Below, piece by piece: positions 8,939 through 17,658 of a DNA stretch of 49,931 nucleotides. Source of the stretch: Actinomycetes bacterium (GTDB lineage: Bacteria > Actinomycetota > Actinomycetes > Actinomycetales > Microbacteriaceae); assembly GCA_023431405.1 (NCBI GenBank), contig JAEYVZ010000035.1:1-49931 (forward strand), in the 5' to 3' direction. The stretch's first letter is position 1. Every line of letters starts with the position of its first letter. A program made the translations under genes and the position numbers. The notes below the pieces were generated by a model. The model was not told the origin of the DNA, did not search any database, and worked only from the letters and a program-made list of their open reading frames with translations.

Positions 8939-10321
8939 GTGAACCCTCTTCCTCCCCAGCCTCTCAGCCCTCTCGACGGCCGCTACCGCGCCGCAGTCGC
9001 AGGATTGAGCGACTACCTGTCGGAGGCGGGCCTCAACCGCGCCCGCGTGGAGGTCGAAGTCGAGTGGATCATCGCTCTCACCGACCGCTCGCTCTTCGGC
9101 TCGACGCCCCTGACAGCTGAGCAGAAGGAGACGCTCCGCGCGCTGTACCGCGACTTCGGGCAGGCGGAGATCGACTGGCTCGCCGAGAAGGAGGCGGTGA
9201 CCCGCCACGACGTGAAGGCGGTCGAGTACCTCGTCCGCGATCGCCTCGCCTCCCTCGGCCTCGACCGCATCGCCGAGCTCGCCCACTTCGCCTGCACGAG
9301 CGAGGACATCAACTCCGCCTCCTACGCCCTCACCGTCAAGCGCGCCGTCGAGGGGGTGTGGCTCCCGAAGCTGCGCGCGGTGATCGCCGCGATCTCCGAA
9401 CTCGCCCGAGAGCACCGCGATGCCGCGATGCTCTCCCGCACCCATGGCCAGCCGGCCACCCCGTCGACGATGGGCAAGGAGCTCGGCGTGTTCGCGTGGC
9501 GCCTCGAGCGCGTCGCCCGCCAGATCGAGGGCGGCGAGTACCTGGCGAAGTTCTCCGGGGCGACCGGCACCTGGTCGGCGCATCTCGCCGCGGCCCCCGA
9601 CGTCGACTGGCCTGAGCTCTCGCGCTCGTTCATCGAGGGCCTCGGCATCGACTTCAACGTGTTCACGACGCAGATCGAATCGCACGACTGGCAGGTGGAG
9701 CTGTACGACCGCGTGAAGCACGCCGGCGGCATCCTGCACAATCTGGCGACCGACATCTGGACGTACATCTCGATGGGCTTCTTCGCCCAGATCCCCGTCG
9801 CCGGTGCGACCGGATCGTCGACGATGCCGCACAAGATCAACCCCATCCGCTTCGAGAACGCGGAGGCGAACCTCGAGATCGCCGGCGGCCTGTTCGCCAC
9901 GCTCGCTTCGACGCTCGTGACCTCGCGCATGCAGCGCGACCTCACCGACTCGACGACCCAGCGCAACATCGGCGTGGCCTTCGGACACTCGCTGCTGGCG
10001 CTCGACAACCTGCAGCGGGGCCTCACCGAGATCTCCCTCTCGCGAGACGTGCTGCGCGCCGACCTCGACGCGAACTGGGAAGTGCTCGCCGAGGCGATCC
10101 AGACGGTGGTGCGTGCCGAGATCGTCGCCGGACGCTCGCACATCACCGACCCGTACGCGCTGCTCAAGGAACTCACCCGGGGCCGACGCGTGGGCGGTGC
10201 GGAGCTCGCGGAATTCGTGCAGGGACTCGATGTGGGAGAAGAGGCCAAGCAGCGCCTGCTGGCCCTCACGCCGGCGACGTACACGGGTCTCGCCGACAGG
10301 CTGGTCGACGAGCTCGCCTGA
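8939..10321 (+). CDS. purB: adenylosuccinate lyase
   Basis: A 460-aa enzyme that cleaves SAICAR to AICAR and adenylosuccinate to AMP plus fumarate in purine synthesis. It opens PQPLSPLDGRYRAAVAGLSDY and carries the fumarase/ASL superfamily signature SSTMPHKINPI. The TSEDINSASYAL and RTHGQPATPSTMGKEL segments are the other active-site regions. Length and architecture match the proteobacterial-type PurB (about 456 aa). GTG start with GGAG 4 nt upstream. Confidence 0.97.
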   Translation: MNPLPPQPLSPLDGRYRAAVAGLSDYLSEAGLNRARVEVEVEWIIALTDRSLFGSTPLTAEQKETLRALYRDFGQAEIDWLAEKEAVTRHDVKAVEYLVRDRLASLGLDRIAELAHFACTSEDINSASYALTVKRAVEGVWLPKLRAVIAAISELAREHRDAAMLSRTHGQPATPSTMGKELGVFAWRLERVARQIEGGEYLAKFSGATGTWSAHLAAAPDVDWPELSRSFIEGLGIDFNVFTTQIESHDWQVELYDRVKHAGGILHNLATDIWTYISMGFFAQIPVAGATGSSTMPHKINPIRFENAEANLEIAGGLFATLASTLVTSRMQRDLTDSTTQRNIGVAFGHSLLALDNLQRGLTEISLSRDVLRADLDANWEVLAEAIQTVVRAEIVAGRSHITDPYALLKELTRGRRVGGAELAEFVQGLDVGEEAKQRLLALTPATYTGLADRLVDELA

Positions 10322-10343
10322 CGCAGCGCGGTCGATCCGGCGT

Positions 10344-10389
10344 CCCGCCTCTGCGGGCGCGGCCGGGTACGCCCAGGGCGCGGCCGGGT
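10344..10389. repeat. small hairpin and 14-bp direct repeat after purB
   Basis: CCCGC-CTCT-GCGGG (10344-10357) can form a short stem-loop 23 nt after the purB stop. GGGCGCGGCCGGGT occurs twice, at 10355-10368 and 10376-10389. The hairpin could end purB transcription or that of the convergent gene ending at 10400, but the stem is only 5 bp and there is no T-run. Confidence 0.3.
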
Positions 10390-10399
10390 GAAGGGGCCG

Positions 10400-10816
10400 T
10401 CAGGCGCGGGGAGCGGCCCCGTCGGCATCGCCCGACGAGGAGCCGTCGCGGGGACGGGGGTCGTCGGCATCCGTCGCGGTCGCCGAGGCGCCGCCGTGCG
10501 CGTTCTTCGCCTCGTCGTCGGGGTGCACGAGCACCGGGCGGTCGACCTTCTTGCCGAACTCGGCCGGGTCGACGGCCAGGAGCAGCAGCGCGATCGTCAC
10601 CAGGGTGACGATGAACACGATGCCGGCCACGACACCCGCGACGATCCACGCCTTCAGCTGCGGGTCGATCTCCCCGGCCGGCACGGGACGCGACTGCTGG
10701 AACACCCCCATGGAGATGAGGGTGATGATGCCGCCGAAGAGGGCGGCGATGAAGGCGAGGCCGAGCAGCTGGGCCGGCTTCATGAGGTCGCGACGATGCG
10801 GGCGCGAGTCGGTCAT
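10400..10816 (-). CDS. small two-helix membrane protein, function unknown
   Basis: A 138-aa protein with two hydrophobic segments (about residues 13-36, around LLGLAFIAALFGGIITLISM, and 50-75, around AWIVAGVVAGIVFIVTLV). A hydrophilic C-terminal tail is rich in Asp, Ala, Pro and Ser. The start MTDSRPHRRDLMKPAQ is set by an ATGA overlap with the upstream membrane gene. The frame remains open upstream but inside that gene. No enzymatic motif is seen. The pair probably forms a two-gene membrane unit. Confidence 0.72.
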   Translation of the reverse strand: MTDSRPHRRDLMKPAQLLGLAFIAALFGGIITLISMGVFQQSRPVPAGEIDPQLKAWIVAGVVAGIVFIVTLVTIALLLLAVDPAEFGKKVDRPVLVHPDDEAKNAHGGASATATDADDPRPRDGSSSGDADGAAPRA

Positions 10817-11478
10817 GCGGGCTCTCCTGCTGTCGAAGACGTGTCTGTGGGGGCGCCGGCGGTGTCGGCGGCCGGACGCCGCGGTGAGAAGCCCGCGATG
10901 GCGAGGAACACCGCGACGATCGCCGCGTACCCGCCGAAGATGCCGACGCCGATGGTGATGCCGGTGAGCTCGAACGAGCGGCCCGCCTCGGCGATGAAGT
11001 AGTCGAGGCTGTACGCGGGGTTCACGAGCAGGAGGCCCGCGGCCAGCGCGAGGGTGACCGAGCCGATGAGGATCGCGTCGCGCGCGCTCTCGTCGGTGCG
11101 GCGGCGCCGGATGCCGGAGACGAGCTCGACGACGCCCGTGAGCAGCGCCCACACGATGACGATCACGAAGAAGAGCGGGGTGGTGCGCAGCGACGGGATC
11201 CCGGCGACCATGCCGGCCGCCACGGTGATGATCGCGAGGGCGACGGGTGTCGCGCGGTCGCCCGGGCCGTACACGAGCCAGACGGCCACGAAGAAGACGA
11301 TCGCCGTCGCCATCGCCCACCCGCTGAAGACCGCGAGCCCGACCGTGGCGGAGTGGTCGGGCGAGAACGTGATCATGATCGCCGCGAGCGCCGCGAACAG
11401 CGCGCGGGCCAGCTGCAGGTGTCGCACATCGAAGGCGCGGGCGGGGGCGGCAGACACGGCGGAACTCTTCTGTCTCAA
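10813..11478 (-). CDS. HdeD/DUF308-like multi-pass membrane protein
   Basis: A protein of up to 221 aa with about six hydrophobic segments arranged as helix pairs (LARALFAALAAIMITFS, VGLAVFSGWAMATAIVFFVA, PVALAIITVAAGMVAGI, TPLFFVIVIVWALLTGVVEL, AILIGSVTLALAAGLLLV, ITIGVGIFGGYAAIVAVFLA), like HdeD/DUF308 proteins. Relatives in this group are often mislabelled acyl-CoA synthetase, but no such motif is present. The start is uncertain. TTG at 11478 gives the longest frame; GTG at 11457 has AGAAGAG 7 nt upstream. Coupled to the next gene by ATGA. Confidence 0.7.
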   Translation of the reverse strand: MRQKSSAVSAAPARAFDVRHLQLARALFAALAAIMITFSPDHSATVGLAVFSGWAMATAIVFFVAVWLVYGPGDRATPVALAIITVAAGMVAGIPSLRTTPLFFVIVIVWALLTGVVELVSGIRRRRTDESARDAILIGSVTLALAAGLLLVNPAYSLDYFIAEAGRSFELTGITIGVGIFGGYAAIVAVFLAIAGFSPRRPAADTAGAPTDTSSTAGEPA

Positions 11479-11569
11479 GCGGAGATGGATCCCCTCCAGT
11501 CTACGTGCGACGCGGCGGCCCGCCTCCTCCGCCCTGTCGAACGGCGGGCCCCCTGGTTAGCGTGGGCGC

Positions 11570-12712
11570 ATGGGAAGACCGGATGCCGCCGCCACCGCGC
11601 CCGCCCTCGCCCTCGCCCTCGTCGTGGCGATCGCCACGGCGCTGACCGCCTGCACGCCCGTGGTCGACGACCACTCGACCCCGAGCGGAACGCCGTCGCC
11701 TCTGTCGTCGCCCCCGATGACCGCGCGCACGAGCGCGCCCCTCCCTCCGACACCGCAGACCGTGGCCGAAGACCTCAGAGCACCGTGGTCGCTCGTCTTC
11801 GTGGGCGACTCGGCGCTCGTGAGCGAGCGCGACTCCGGGCTCGTGCGGGAGATCACGGCAGACGGCGACGTGCGCGAGGTGGCGCTCATCGATGGTGTGC
11901 GCCACGGTGGCGAGGGCGGTCTTCTCGGACTCGCCGTGCGCGGGGGCGAGCTGTTCGCCTACTCCACCGGCGCTGACGGCAACCGCGTCGAGCGGTATCC
12001 GCTGGAGGGCGAGCCCGGTGCGCTGGAGCTCGGGGCCCCCGCGACGGTCATCGACGGGCTCCCCTCTGCGAACGTGCACAACGCGGGGCGCATCGCCTTC
12101 GGGCCCGACGGCAAGCTGTATGTGCCGGTCGGGGATGCCGGCGACCCGCTCGCGGCGCAGGACTCCGAAGCCCTCGGCGGGAAGATCCTCCGCCTCGAAC
12201 CCGACGGGTCGGTGCCGGCCGACAACCCCACACCCGGCTCACCCGTCTACAGCCTCGGCCATCGCAACGTGCAGGGTCTCGCGTGGGATGCCGACGGCCG
12301 CCTGTTCGCGAGCGAATTCGGGCAGAACACGTGGGACGAGCTGAACGTCATCGAACCCGGCGGCAACTACGGCTGGCCCGTCGTCGAAGGCGAGGCGGGG
12401 CAGGCGGGCTTCATCGACCCGATCGCGCAGTGGGCGACGAGTGAGGCGAGCCCGAGCGGCATCGCGATCGCCTCGGGGTCGGTGCTGATGGCGAACCTCC
12501 GGGGCGAGGTGCTGCGTGCCGTGTCGCTCGGCGACCCGTCCGTGCAGCGCGAGAGCTACCCCGGCGAGTACGGGCGGCTGCGCGATGTCGTCGTCGCCCC
12601 CGACGGCGCCGTCTGGGTCGTCACCAACAACACCGATGGCCGGGGCGACCCGCGCGATGGCGACGATCGCATCCTGCGGGTCGACCCGGCGGCGGTGGCG
12701 GCAGGCGGCTAG
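11570..12712 (+). CDS. PQQ-type sugar dehydrogenase / sorbosone dehydrogenase family lipoprotein
   Basis: A 380-aa secreted lipoprotein. A hydrophobic leader ends in the lipobox LTAC (C28), followed by a Ser/Thr/Pro linker (about residues 30-60) and a six-bladed beta-propeller of the glucose/sorbosone dehydrogenase family. Blade motifs include PWSLVFVGDSALVSERD, NAGRIAFGPDGKLYVPVGD, LGGKILRLEPDG, GHRNVQGLAWDADG and PGGNYGWPVVEG. Family members oxidise sugars with PQQ and calcium, but many actinobacteria carrying such proteins make no PQQ, so the substrate and cofactor are open. TAGCGT (11558-11563) lies 6 nt before the ATG, so the message is probably leaderless. Confidence 0.88.
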   Translation: MGRPDAAATAPALALALVVAIATALTACTPVVDDHSTPSGTPSPLSSPPMTARTSAPLPPTPQTVAEDLRAPWSLVFVGDSALVSERDSGLVREITADGDVREVALIDGVRHGGEGGLLGLAVRGGELFAYSTGADGNRVERYPLEGEPGALELGAPATVIDGLPSANVHNAGRIAFGPDGKLYVPVGDAGDPLAAQDSEALGGKILRLEPDGSVPADNPTPGSPVYSLGHRNVQGLAWDADGRLFASEFGQNTWDELNVIEPGGNYGWPVVEGEAGQAGFIDPIAQWATSEASPSGIAIASGSVLMANLRGEVLRAVSLGDPSVQRESYPGEYGRLRDVVVAPDGAVWVVTNNTDGRGDPRDGDDRILRVDPAAVAAGG

Positions 12713-13155
12713 CTCACCGCCTTCTTGACGAGTTCCCGGATGCGGGACGCGGCGGCATCCGTCATCTCGATCACGGCGAACGAGGTGGCCCACATCTCAC
12801 CATCATCGAGATTCGCGGTCTCATCGAACGACACGGTGCCGTAGCGGGTGTCGAACTTGGAGGCGGGCTGGTAGAACACGACGACCTTGCCGTCTTTCGC
12901 ATAGGCGGGGAACCCGTAGAACGTCTTGGGGTTCAGGTGCGGCGCCTCCTCGCTGACGATCGCGTGGAGCGCGACGGCGACGTCACGGTCGACGCCGTCG
13001 AGCTCGTCGATCGCGGCGACGCAGGCCTCCAGCTCCTTCGCGAGCTTCGCCGCGCCTTTGAGTCCCTTCGTCGATCGCAGCTCGTCGGCGCGCTGCTGCA
13101 TCGCCGCGCGCTCCTCTGCGCTGAAGCCGCTCTTGGTGCTCTTGGTCTCGGTCAT
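12709..13155 (-). CDS. DUF1801 / YdhG-like protein
   Basis: A 148-aa soluble protein with a Lys/Ala-rich N-terminal helical extension (about residues 1-55). A YdhG/DUF1801-type domain follows, with HAIVSEEAPHLNPKTFYGFPAY, VVVFYQPASKFDTRYGTVSF and AVIEMTDAAASRIRELV. Relatives are annotated as iron chaperone-like or as unknown. Its start overlaps the stop of the upstream VOC gene (ATGA), and its stop shares the palindrome CTAG with the convergent sugar dehydrogenase gene, so the two 3' ends overlap by 4 nt. Confidence 0.85.
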   Translation of the reverse strand: MTETKSTKSGFSAEERAAMQQRADELRSTKGLKGAAKLAKELEACVAAIDELDGVDRDVAVALHAIVSEEAPHLNPKTFYGFPAYAKDGKVVVFYQPASKFDTRYGTVSFDETANLDDGEMWATSFAVIEMTDAAASRIRELVKKAVS

Positions 13156-13577
13156 GACCCGTTCTCCTTCTTGGTCTCCTGCAGTCGGATGAGGTTTCCC
13201 GCGGGGTCGCGGAATGCGGCGTCGCGCACGCCGTAGTCCTGCTCGATCGGCTCCTGCACGATGTCGGCACCCGCCGCCTCGATCCGCGAGTAGGCGGCGT
13301 CGAGATCGTCGGTGGCGAGGTTCACGCCGAAGTAGCTGCCCTTGGCGATGAGCTGCAGCAGCAGCTCCCGCTCCTGGTCGGTGACGTCGTAGCCGACGGC
13401 CGGCGGGTGGAGCACGATCGCGGTGTCCGGCTGTCCAGCCGGGCCCACCGTGATCCAGCGCATGTCTTCGTACCCCACGTCGAGGCGCACCTCGAACCCG
13501 AGCACGTCGCGGTAGAACGCGAGCGAGGCCTCCGGGTCGGTGTGGGGCAGGAAGCTCGAATGAATCGTGATCTCCAT
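13152..13577 (-). CDS. VOC superfamily (glyoxalase/bleomycin-resistance-like) protein
   Basis: A 141-aa protein with two betaalphabetabetabeta modules: HTDPEASLAFYRDVLGFEVR at the N terminus, and FGVNLATDDLDAAYSRIEAAGADIV with FRDPAGNLIRLQE at the C terminus. ATG at 13577 is chosen over the GTG at 13586. A TAACGT box (13585-13590) overlaps that GTG and ends 7 nt before the ATG, the spacing of a leaderless start. It is downstream of an AraC regulator and coupled to DUF1801, a common actinobacterial trio. Substrate unknown. Confidence 0.85.
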   Translation of the reverse strand: MEITIHSSFLPHTDPEASLAFYRDVLGFEVRLDVGYEDMRWITVGPAGQPDTAIVLHPPAVGYDVTDQERELLLQLIAKGSYFGVNLATDDLDAAYSRIEAAGADIVQEPIEQDYGVRDAAFRDPAGNLIRLQETKKENGS

Positions 13578-13635
13578 GCGGGCCACGTTACGACCGCGCT
13601 GTCGCCGCCGCTTCTTGAATCCTGACCGGTCGGGT

Positions 13636-14055
13636 TCACTTGACCGGTGCGGGGTTCCTGACCGGTCGGGTCACCTGGCGGACGATGCACGGCGGCATGC
13701 CCTCCCGGAACGGCGCACCCTGCTCGCGGTACACGCTCGGCGCCACCCCGACGAGCTCGGTGAAGCGTGTGCTGAAGGTGCCGAGCGATTGGCACCCGAC
13801 GGCGAAACAGACTTCGGTGACCGACAGATCGCCGCGACGAAGCAGCGTCATGGCGCGTTCGATGCGCCGGGTCATGAGGTACGCGTAGGGAGTCTCGCCG
13901 TATGCGAGCTTGAACTGCCGGCTGAAATGCCCCGCCGACATGTGGATGCCGCGCGCGAGCGATTCGACGTCGAGCGGCTGCGCGTACTCGCGATCGATGC
14001 GGTCGCGGGCGCGGCGCAGCGCGACGAGCGTGTCGAGGTCGGAACCGGGGCTCAT
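13636..14055 (-). CDS. AraC-family transcriptional regulator
   Basis: A 139-aa regulator made almost entirely of the AraC DNA-binding domain: two helix-turn-helices, LDVESLARGIHMSAGHFSRQ and LSVTEVCFAVGCQSLGTFST, ending in the family signature FTELVGVAPSVYRE. It lacks a separate ligand-binding domain, so any sensing is by another protein or absent. It probably controls the VOC-DUF1801 pair just downstream. Beyond the stop, CTGACCGGTCGGGT occurs twice (around 13621-13634 and 13658-13671), the second copy encoding the C-terminal tail. GATGAT lies 6 nt upstream of the ATG. Confidence 0.9.
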   Translation of the reverse strand: MSPGSDLDTLVALRRARDRIDREYAQPLDVESLARGIHMSAGHFSRQFKLAYGETPYAYLMTRRIERAMTLLRRGDLSVTEVCFAVGCQSLGTFSTRFTELVGVAPSVYREQGAPFREGMPPCIVRQVTRPVRNPAPVK

Positions 14056-14112
14056 CCGGGGATCATCGCACGACGCCGGCCCTCGCGTCGTGGGGGCCGG
14101 TCGCCGCGGTCG

Positions 14113-15060
14113 TCACCATGCCGCGGCGCGGATCCGCTCGACGAGGCGCAGCACCGCCGCCGTGCGCGCCTGATCCGGCGCCGGATCGTCGCCGCGCACG
14201 AGCTCGGAGAACCGCATGAGCTCGTAGGTCATGTTGTTGTCGTCGCCCGACACGACATGCTCCTCTGCAGCGCCGCCGACCGGCGTGAGAACGAGCCGCC
14301 GCGGTTCGGTGATGCGATCGATCTCCAGCGTCCCCCGCTCCCCCTGCACCTCGCTCGGCCGCGCCGATGCCGCGATCTTCGAGAACGCGATGTCGGCGAC
14401 GAACCCCGGGTAGGCGAGCAGCGCCGTCCCCGCGCCGTCGACCCCTGTGGGCAGGGGGACGGTGAACGCGGTCACCGCATCCGTCTCACCGAAGAGTGCG
14501 ACCAGCGCGCTCAGCGGGTAGACGCCGAGGTCGTTGAGCGCCCCGCCCGCCAGCGCGGGATCGAAGATGTTGGGCACCTCCCCCTGCAGCACGAGGTCGT
14601 ACCGCGCCGACCGCTGGCAGAGCGAGAACGAGACGCGACGGATCGTTCCCAGCCGCGGGAGCAGCTCGCGGACCCGCGACAGGCCGGGGTCGTAGACGTT
14701 GCGCATCCCCTCGAACACGACCAGCCCGCGCTGCGCCGCCGTATCGACCAGGTCCGCGAACTCCGCCGCAGTCGGCGTCGCGGGCTTCTCGAGGAAGACA
14801 TGGAGTCCGAGCTCGAGCGCTTCCCGCGCCTGGGCGGCGTGCAGACCGTTCGGCGAGCCGATGTAGACGGCATCCACCCGTCCGGCCAGCGCCGCCAGCT
14901 CGTCGACCGCGTCGGGGATGCCATGACGCTGCGCGAAAGCCCGCGCGCGGTCGGCGTCGCGCGAGCAGACGACATCGACGCGCACACCGTCGACCTGCGC
15001 GACGGCATCGATGAACAGCTCGGTGATGGCGCTCGTGCCGAGCGTCGCGAACCGGATCAT
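14113..15060 (-). CDS. Gfo/Idh/MocA family oxidoreductase
   Basis: A 315-aa NAD(P)-dependent oxidoreductase of the glucose-fructose oxidoreductase/inositol dehydrogenase family. The N-terminal Rossmann fold (MIRFATLGTSAITELFIDAV), YIGSPNGLHAAQAREALE and the family EKP motif (LHVFLEKPAT) are present. The C-terminal half shows the mixed-sheet substrate domain (GALNDLGVYPLSALVALFGE), which places the catalytic region. The start overlaps the stop of the upstream alpha/beta hydrolase (ATGA). The substrate is probably a sugar or inositol derivative but cannot be named. Confidence 0.9.
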   Translation of the reverse strand: MIRFATLGTSAITELFIDAVAQVDGVRVDVVCSRDADRARAFAQRHGIPDAVDELAALAGRVDAVYIGSPNGLHAAQAREALELGLHVFLEKPATPTAAEFADLVDTAAQRGLVVFEGMRNVYDPGLSRVRELLPRLGTIRRVSFSLCQRSARYDLVLQGEVPNIFDPALAGGALNDLGVYPLSALVALFGETDAVTAFTVPLPTGVDGAGTALLAYPGFVADIAFSKIAASARPSEVQGERGTLEIDRITEPRRLVLTPVGGAAEEHVVSGDDNNMTYELMRFSELVRGDDPAPDQARTAAVLRLVERIRAAAW

Positions 15061-15860
15061 GCCCCACCGCCGAGGAACTCGATCGCCGCCTCACGGAACA
15101 CGCGCGAGCCGGGCGCGTTGAAATGATGGCGCGACGGGATCTCAAGGAAAGCACCCTGGGGGCAGGCGTCCGCCAGCGCCCGGGAGCCCTCGATGATCGC
15201 GTCGAGGGAGCCGGTGGCGAACAGCACCGGCTGCGACGGCGCATGGGACGGGTCGGGATCGACCTGCTTCGACGCGCGGAGTCCGCCGGCGATCGCCAGG
15301 AGGGCCTGCAGGTCGTTTCCGGCCACGCGCTCGGTGAGACGGACGTAGTTCTGGGTGACCGTGTCGGTGACGGGGGTGCCGTGGTCGGCGAGCGCGCGCA
15401 CCTGGTCGAGATCGAGCCGCGCGAGCGGGATGCCGTCGGGCACGCCGCCGAGCACGGCTCGGGGGATGCGCGGCGCGATGTCCTGCAGCACCTCCCATCC
15501 CACGCGCGCTCCGAGGGAGTAGCCGACGTACCGTGCCTCACTGACCAGGTACGTGTCGAGCACGGCCTCGACGTCGCCTGCGAGCTGGCGAAGGGTGTAG
15601 TCGGAAGGCTGGTGCGGCTTGTCGCTCAGGCCGTGACCGCGCTGATCGAGCCCCAGCACGCGGTACCCGGCGCGCTGGAGGTCGCGCACCCAGCCGGTGT
15701 TGACCCAGTTGTCGCGCGTGCTCGACGCGAACCCGTGCACCACGATGACGGTCGGCTGATCGTCGGTGCCCCACGAGTAGGTCGCCACACGGTGGCCGTC
15801 GCCGACCATGATGTACTGCGGGTCGGGCATCTCGGTGAGCTGGGGCAGCGAAGTGGTCAC
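15057..15860 (-). CDS. alpha/beta hydrolase
   Basis: A 267-aa soluble hydrolase with VIVVHGFASSTRDNW (oxyanion HG), LGLDQRGHGLSDKP, the nucleophile elbow VGYSLGARVGWE (GYSLG), and a late HHFNAPG giving the catalytic His. GTG at 15860 is chosen: CAGAAT (15867-15872) ends 6 nt upstream, the leaderless pattern. A longer GTG start at 15878 would include that box. It heads the run of genes to DUF1801 on the minus strand. Substrate unknown. Confidence 0.85.
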   Translation of the reverse strand: MTTSLPQLTEMPDPQYIMVGDGHRVATYSWGTDDQPTVIVVHGFASSTRDNWVNTGWVRDLQRAGYRVLGLDQRGHGLSDKPHQPSDYTLRQLAGDVEAVLDTYLVSEARYVGYSLGARVGWEVLQDIAPRIPRAVLGGVPDGIPLARLDLDQVRALADHGTPVTDTVTQNYVRLTERVAGNDLQALLAIAGGLRASKQVDPDPSHAPSQPVLFATGSLDAIIEGSRALADACPQGAFLEIPSRHHFNAPGSRVFREAAIEFLGGGA

Positions 15861-15923
15861 CCGTCGATTCTGCTCCACCCGCGGGCCGCATGGATCGGAG
15901 CGGCTGTCACCGCGTCGGCGGCC

Positions 15924-17441
15924 TCACCGCGAGGACGCGCGTCCTCGTGATCGCCGCGCGATGATCCGCACGAGATTGCCCCGGTCGGCACCGCTGGGCT
16001 GCTGAGGAAGCCGTACCGGCTGCGTCACGATCGCATCGACCACCATCGAGCCGTCGGTGGGGCCGATGACGGGGATCGCTGCCGTCGGGGTCGGCACCGC
16101 CGGGTTCACCGGCATCCGGGCCAGATCGCGGTGCGCACGGATGTACGCCGGCACGAGGATGGCGACGGCGCCGATCCAGGCGAGCGGATTGCTCCATGCC
16201 ACGCCCGCGAACCCGAACAGGGCACCGAGGAGCACGGCCGCGCCGACGCGGGCGACCAGTTCGACGACGCCGGTGACCGTGGGGATCATGGCGTGGCCGA
16301 GACCCTGGAGCGTCCCCCGCAGGATGAAGAGCACGGCGAGCGCGCTGTAGGTGGCACCGTTGATGACGAGCATGAGCGCGGCCAGTTCGACCACGTCGTC
16401 GGAGCCGTCGCCGACGAACAGGCGCACGAGGCTCGAGCCGAGGACGATGAGCAGGGCGCCCAGCACGAGCGCCGCGCCGATGGCGAGCCAGGTGGCCTGC
16501 ACGACGCCGCGCCGGATGCGGTCGGGGCGACCGCCGCCGTAATTCTGTGCGACGAACATGGAGGTCGCGAGGCCGAGCGACATCAGCAGCGCGACGGCCA
16601 GACCATCGACCCGCGACGCGGCGGTGTAGGCGGCGACGGCATCCGCGCCCAGTTCGTTGAGCCGCACCTGCACCGCGACCGTGCCGATGCCGATGATCGA
16701 CGACTGGAAGCCCATCGGCAGACCGAGCCGCAGGTGCTCCTGCAGGTCGGCGCGCGAGACCTTCCAGTCCGAGCGGGTCATGCGCAGCGCCGGAACCCGG
16801 CGACGCACGTACTCGACGCACAGCAGCACCGACACCGCCTGCGCGACGACGGTCGCCAGCGCCGCACCCGCCACGCCCCAGCCCCACGGGCCCACCATGA
16901 CGACGACGAGACCGACGTTCAGCAGGCACGACAGGGTGAGGAAGATGAGCGGCGTGCGAGAGTCGCCGATGGCACGGATGATGGCCGACAGGTAGTTGAA
17001 GAACATCATCGTGCTGCCGCCGAGGAAGCTGATCTGCGCGAAGACGACCGCGTCGGCCATGAGCTCCGGCGGCGTCTGAAGGAGTGCGAGGGCGGGTTCG
17101 GCGACGAGCGGCGCCCCCACGGTGAGCACGATGCTCGTGATGGCGGTGAGGATGGTGCCGGCCGCCACCGACCGGCGGACGGCGGGCAGATCGCGCGCGC
17201 CGTATGCCTGCGCCGTCGGGATCGCGAAGCCCGATGTCAGTCCCCAGGCGAACCCCAGCAGCAGGAACAGCAGGCTGCCGGTGGCTCCGACGGAGGCGAG
17301 CGCCTCGACGCCGAGCCAGCGGCCGACGACGATGGCGTCGGCCACCTGGTAGAGCTGCTGCACGACGTTCCCGATGAGCAGTGGCACCGAGAACATGAGG
17401 ATGACGCGCCAGGGGCTGCCGGTGGTGAGGGGACGTGCCAT
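15924..17441 (-). CDS. MATE family efflux transporter
   Basis: A 505-aa inner-membrane exporter of the multidrug and toxic compound extrusion family with about 12 transmembrane helices. It opens with the conserved PLLIGNVVQQLYQVADAIVV and repeats the topology in the second half (LGLPMGFQSSIIGIGTVAVQ). It couples Na+ or H+ influx to export of cationic compounds. ATG at 17441 is chosen because homology begins there; the frame is open for 52 more codons without MATE-like sequence. The C-terminal ~50 residues are polar and Arg/Pro-rich. A palindrome 59 nt upstream may be its operator. Confidence 0.92.
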   Translation of the reverse strand: MARPLTTGSPWRVILMFSVPLLIGNVVQQLYQVADAIVVGRWLGVEALASVGATGSLLFLLLGFAWGLTSGFAIPTAQAYGARDLPAVRRSVAAGTILTAITSIVLTVGAPLVAEPALALLQTPPELMADAVVFAQISFLGGSTMMFFNYLSAIIRAIGDSRTPLIFLTLSCLLNVGLVVVMVGPWGWGVAGAALATVVAQAVSVLLCVEYVRRRVPALRMTRSDWKVSRADLQEHLRLGLPMGFQSSIIGIGTVAVQVRLNELGADAVAAYTAASRVDGLAVALLMSLGLATSMFVAQNYGGGRPDRIRRGVVQATWLAIGAALVLGALLIVLGSSLVRLFVGDGSDDVVELAALMLVINGATYSALAVLFILRGTLQGLGHAMIPTVTGVVELVARVGAAVLLGALFGFAGVAWSNPLAWIGAVAILVPAYIRAHRDLARMPVNPAVPTPTAAIPVIGPTDGSMVVDAIVTQPVRLPQQPSGADRGNLVRIIARRSRGRASSR

Positions 17442-17499
17442 GAGGGTGCTCGCTACGAAAGAAGGAAGGGGGGAGGCACCGCGACTGCGATGTGATCCC

Positions 17500-17525
17500 A
17501 TCGTATCGAATCGATTCGGAACGAT
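17500..17525. promoter_or_regulatory. 26-bp imperfect palindrome, probable operator between MATE gene and divergent gene
   Basis: A perfect 12-bp core CGAATCGATTCG (17507-17518) is flanked 2 nt out on each side by complementary ATCGT (17500-17504) and ACGAT (17521-17525). A central CG with AATCGATT is typical of LacI-type operators, though MarR or TetR sites can look similar. No regulator gene is adjacent. The rest of the 217-bp gap (17442-17658) shows nothing else clear. Confidence 0.5.
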
Positions 17526-17658
17526 CACGCGGAAAGTGAGATGCGGCGAGGAGGCGACGCGACCGGTGTCAGGGGGGACCATTCCCAGCGAATCCATGCT
17601 TGACCATCGCCTCTCACGCGACGAAAGTGATCAGCACCCGAAAGAAGCAGGACCCAGC

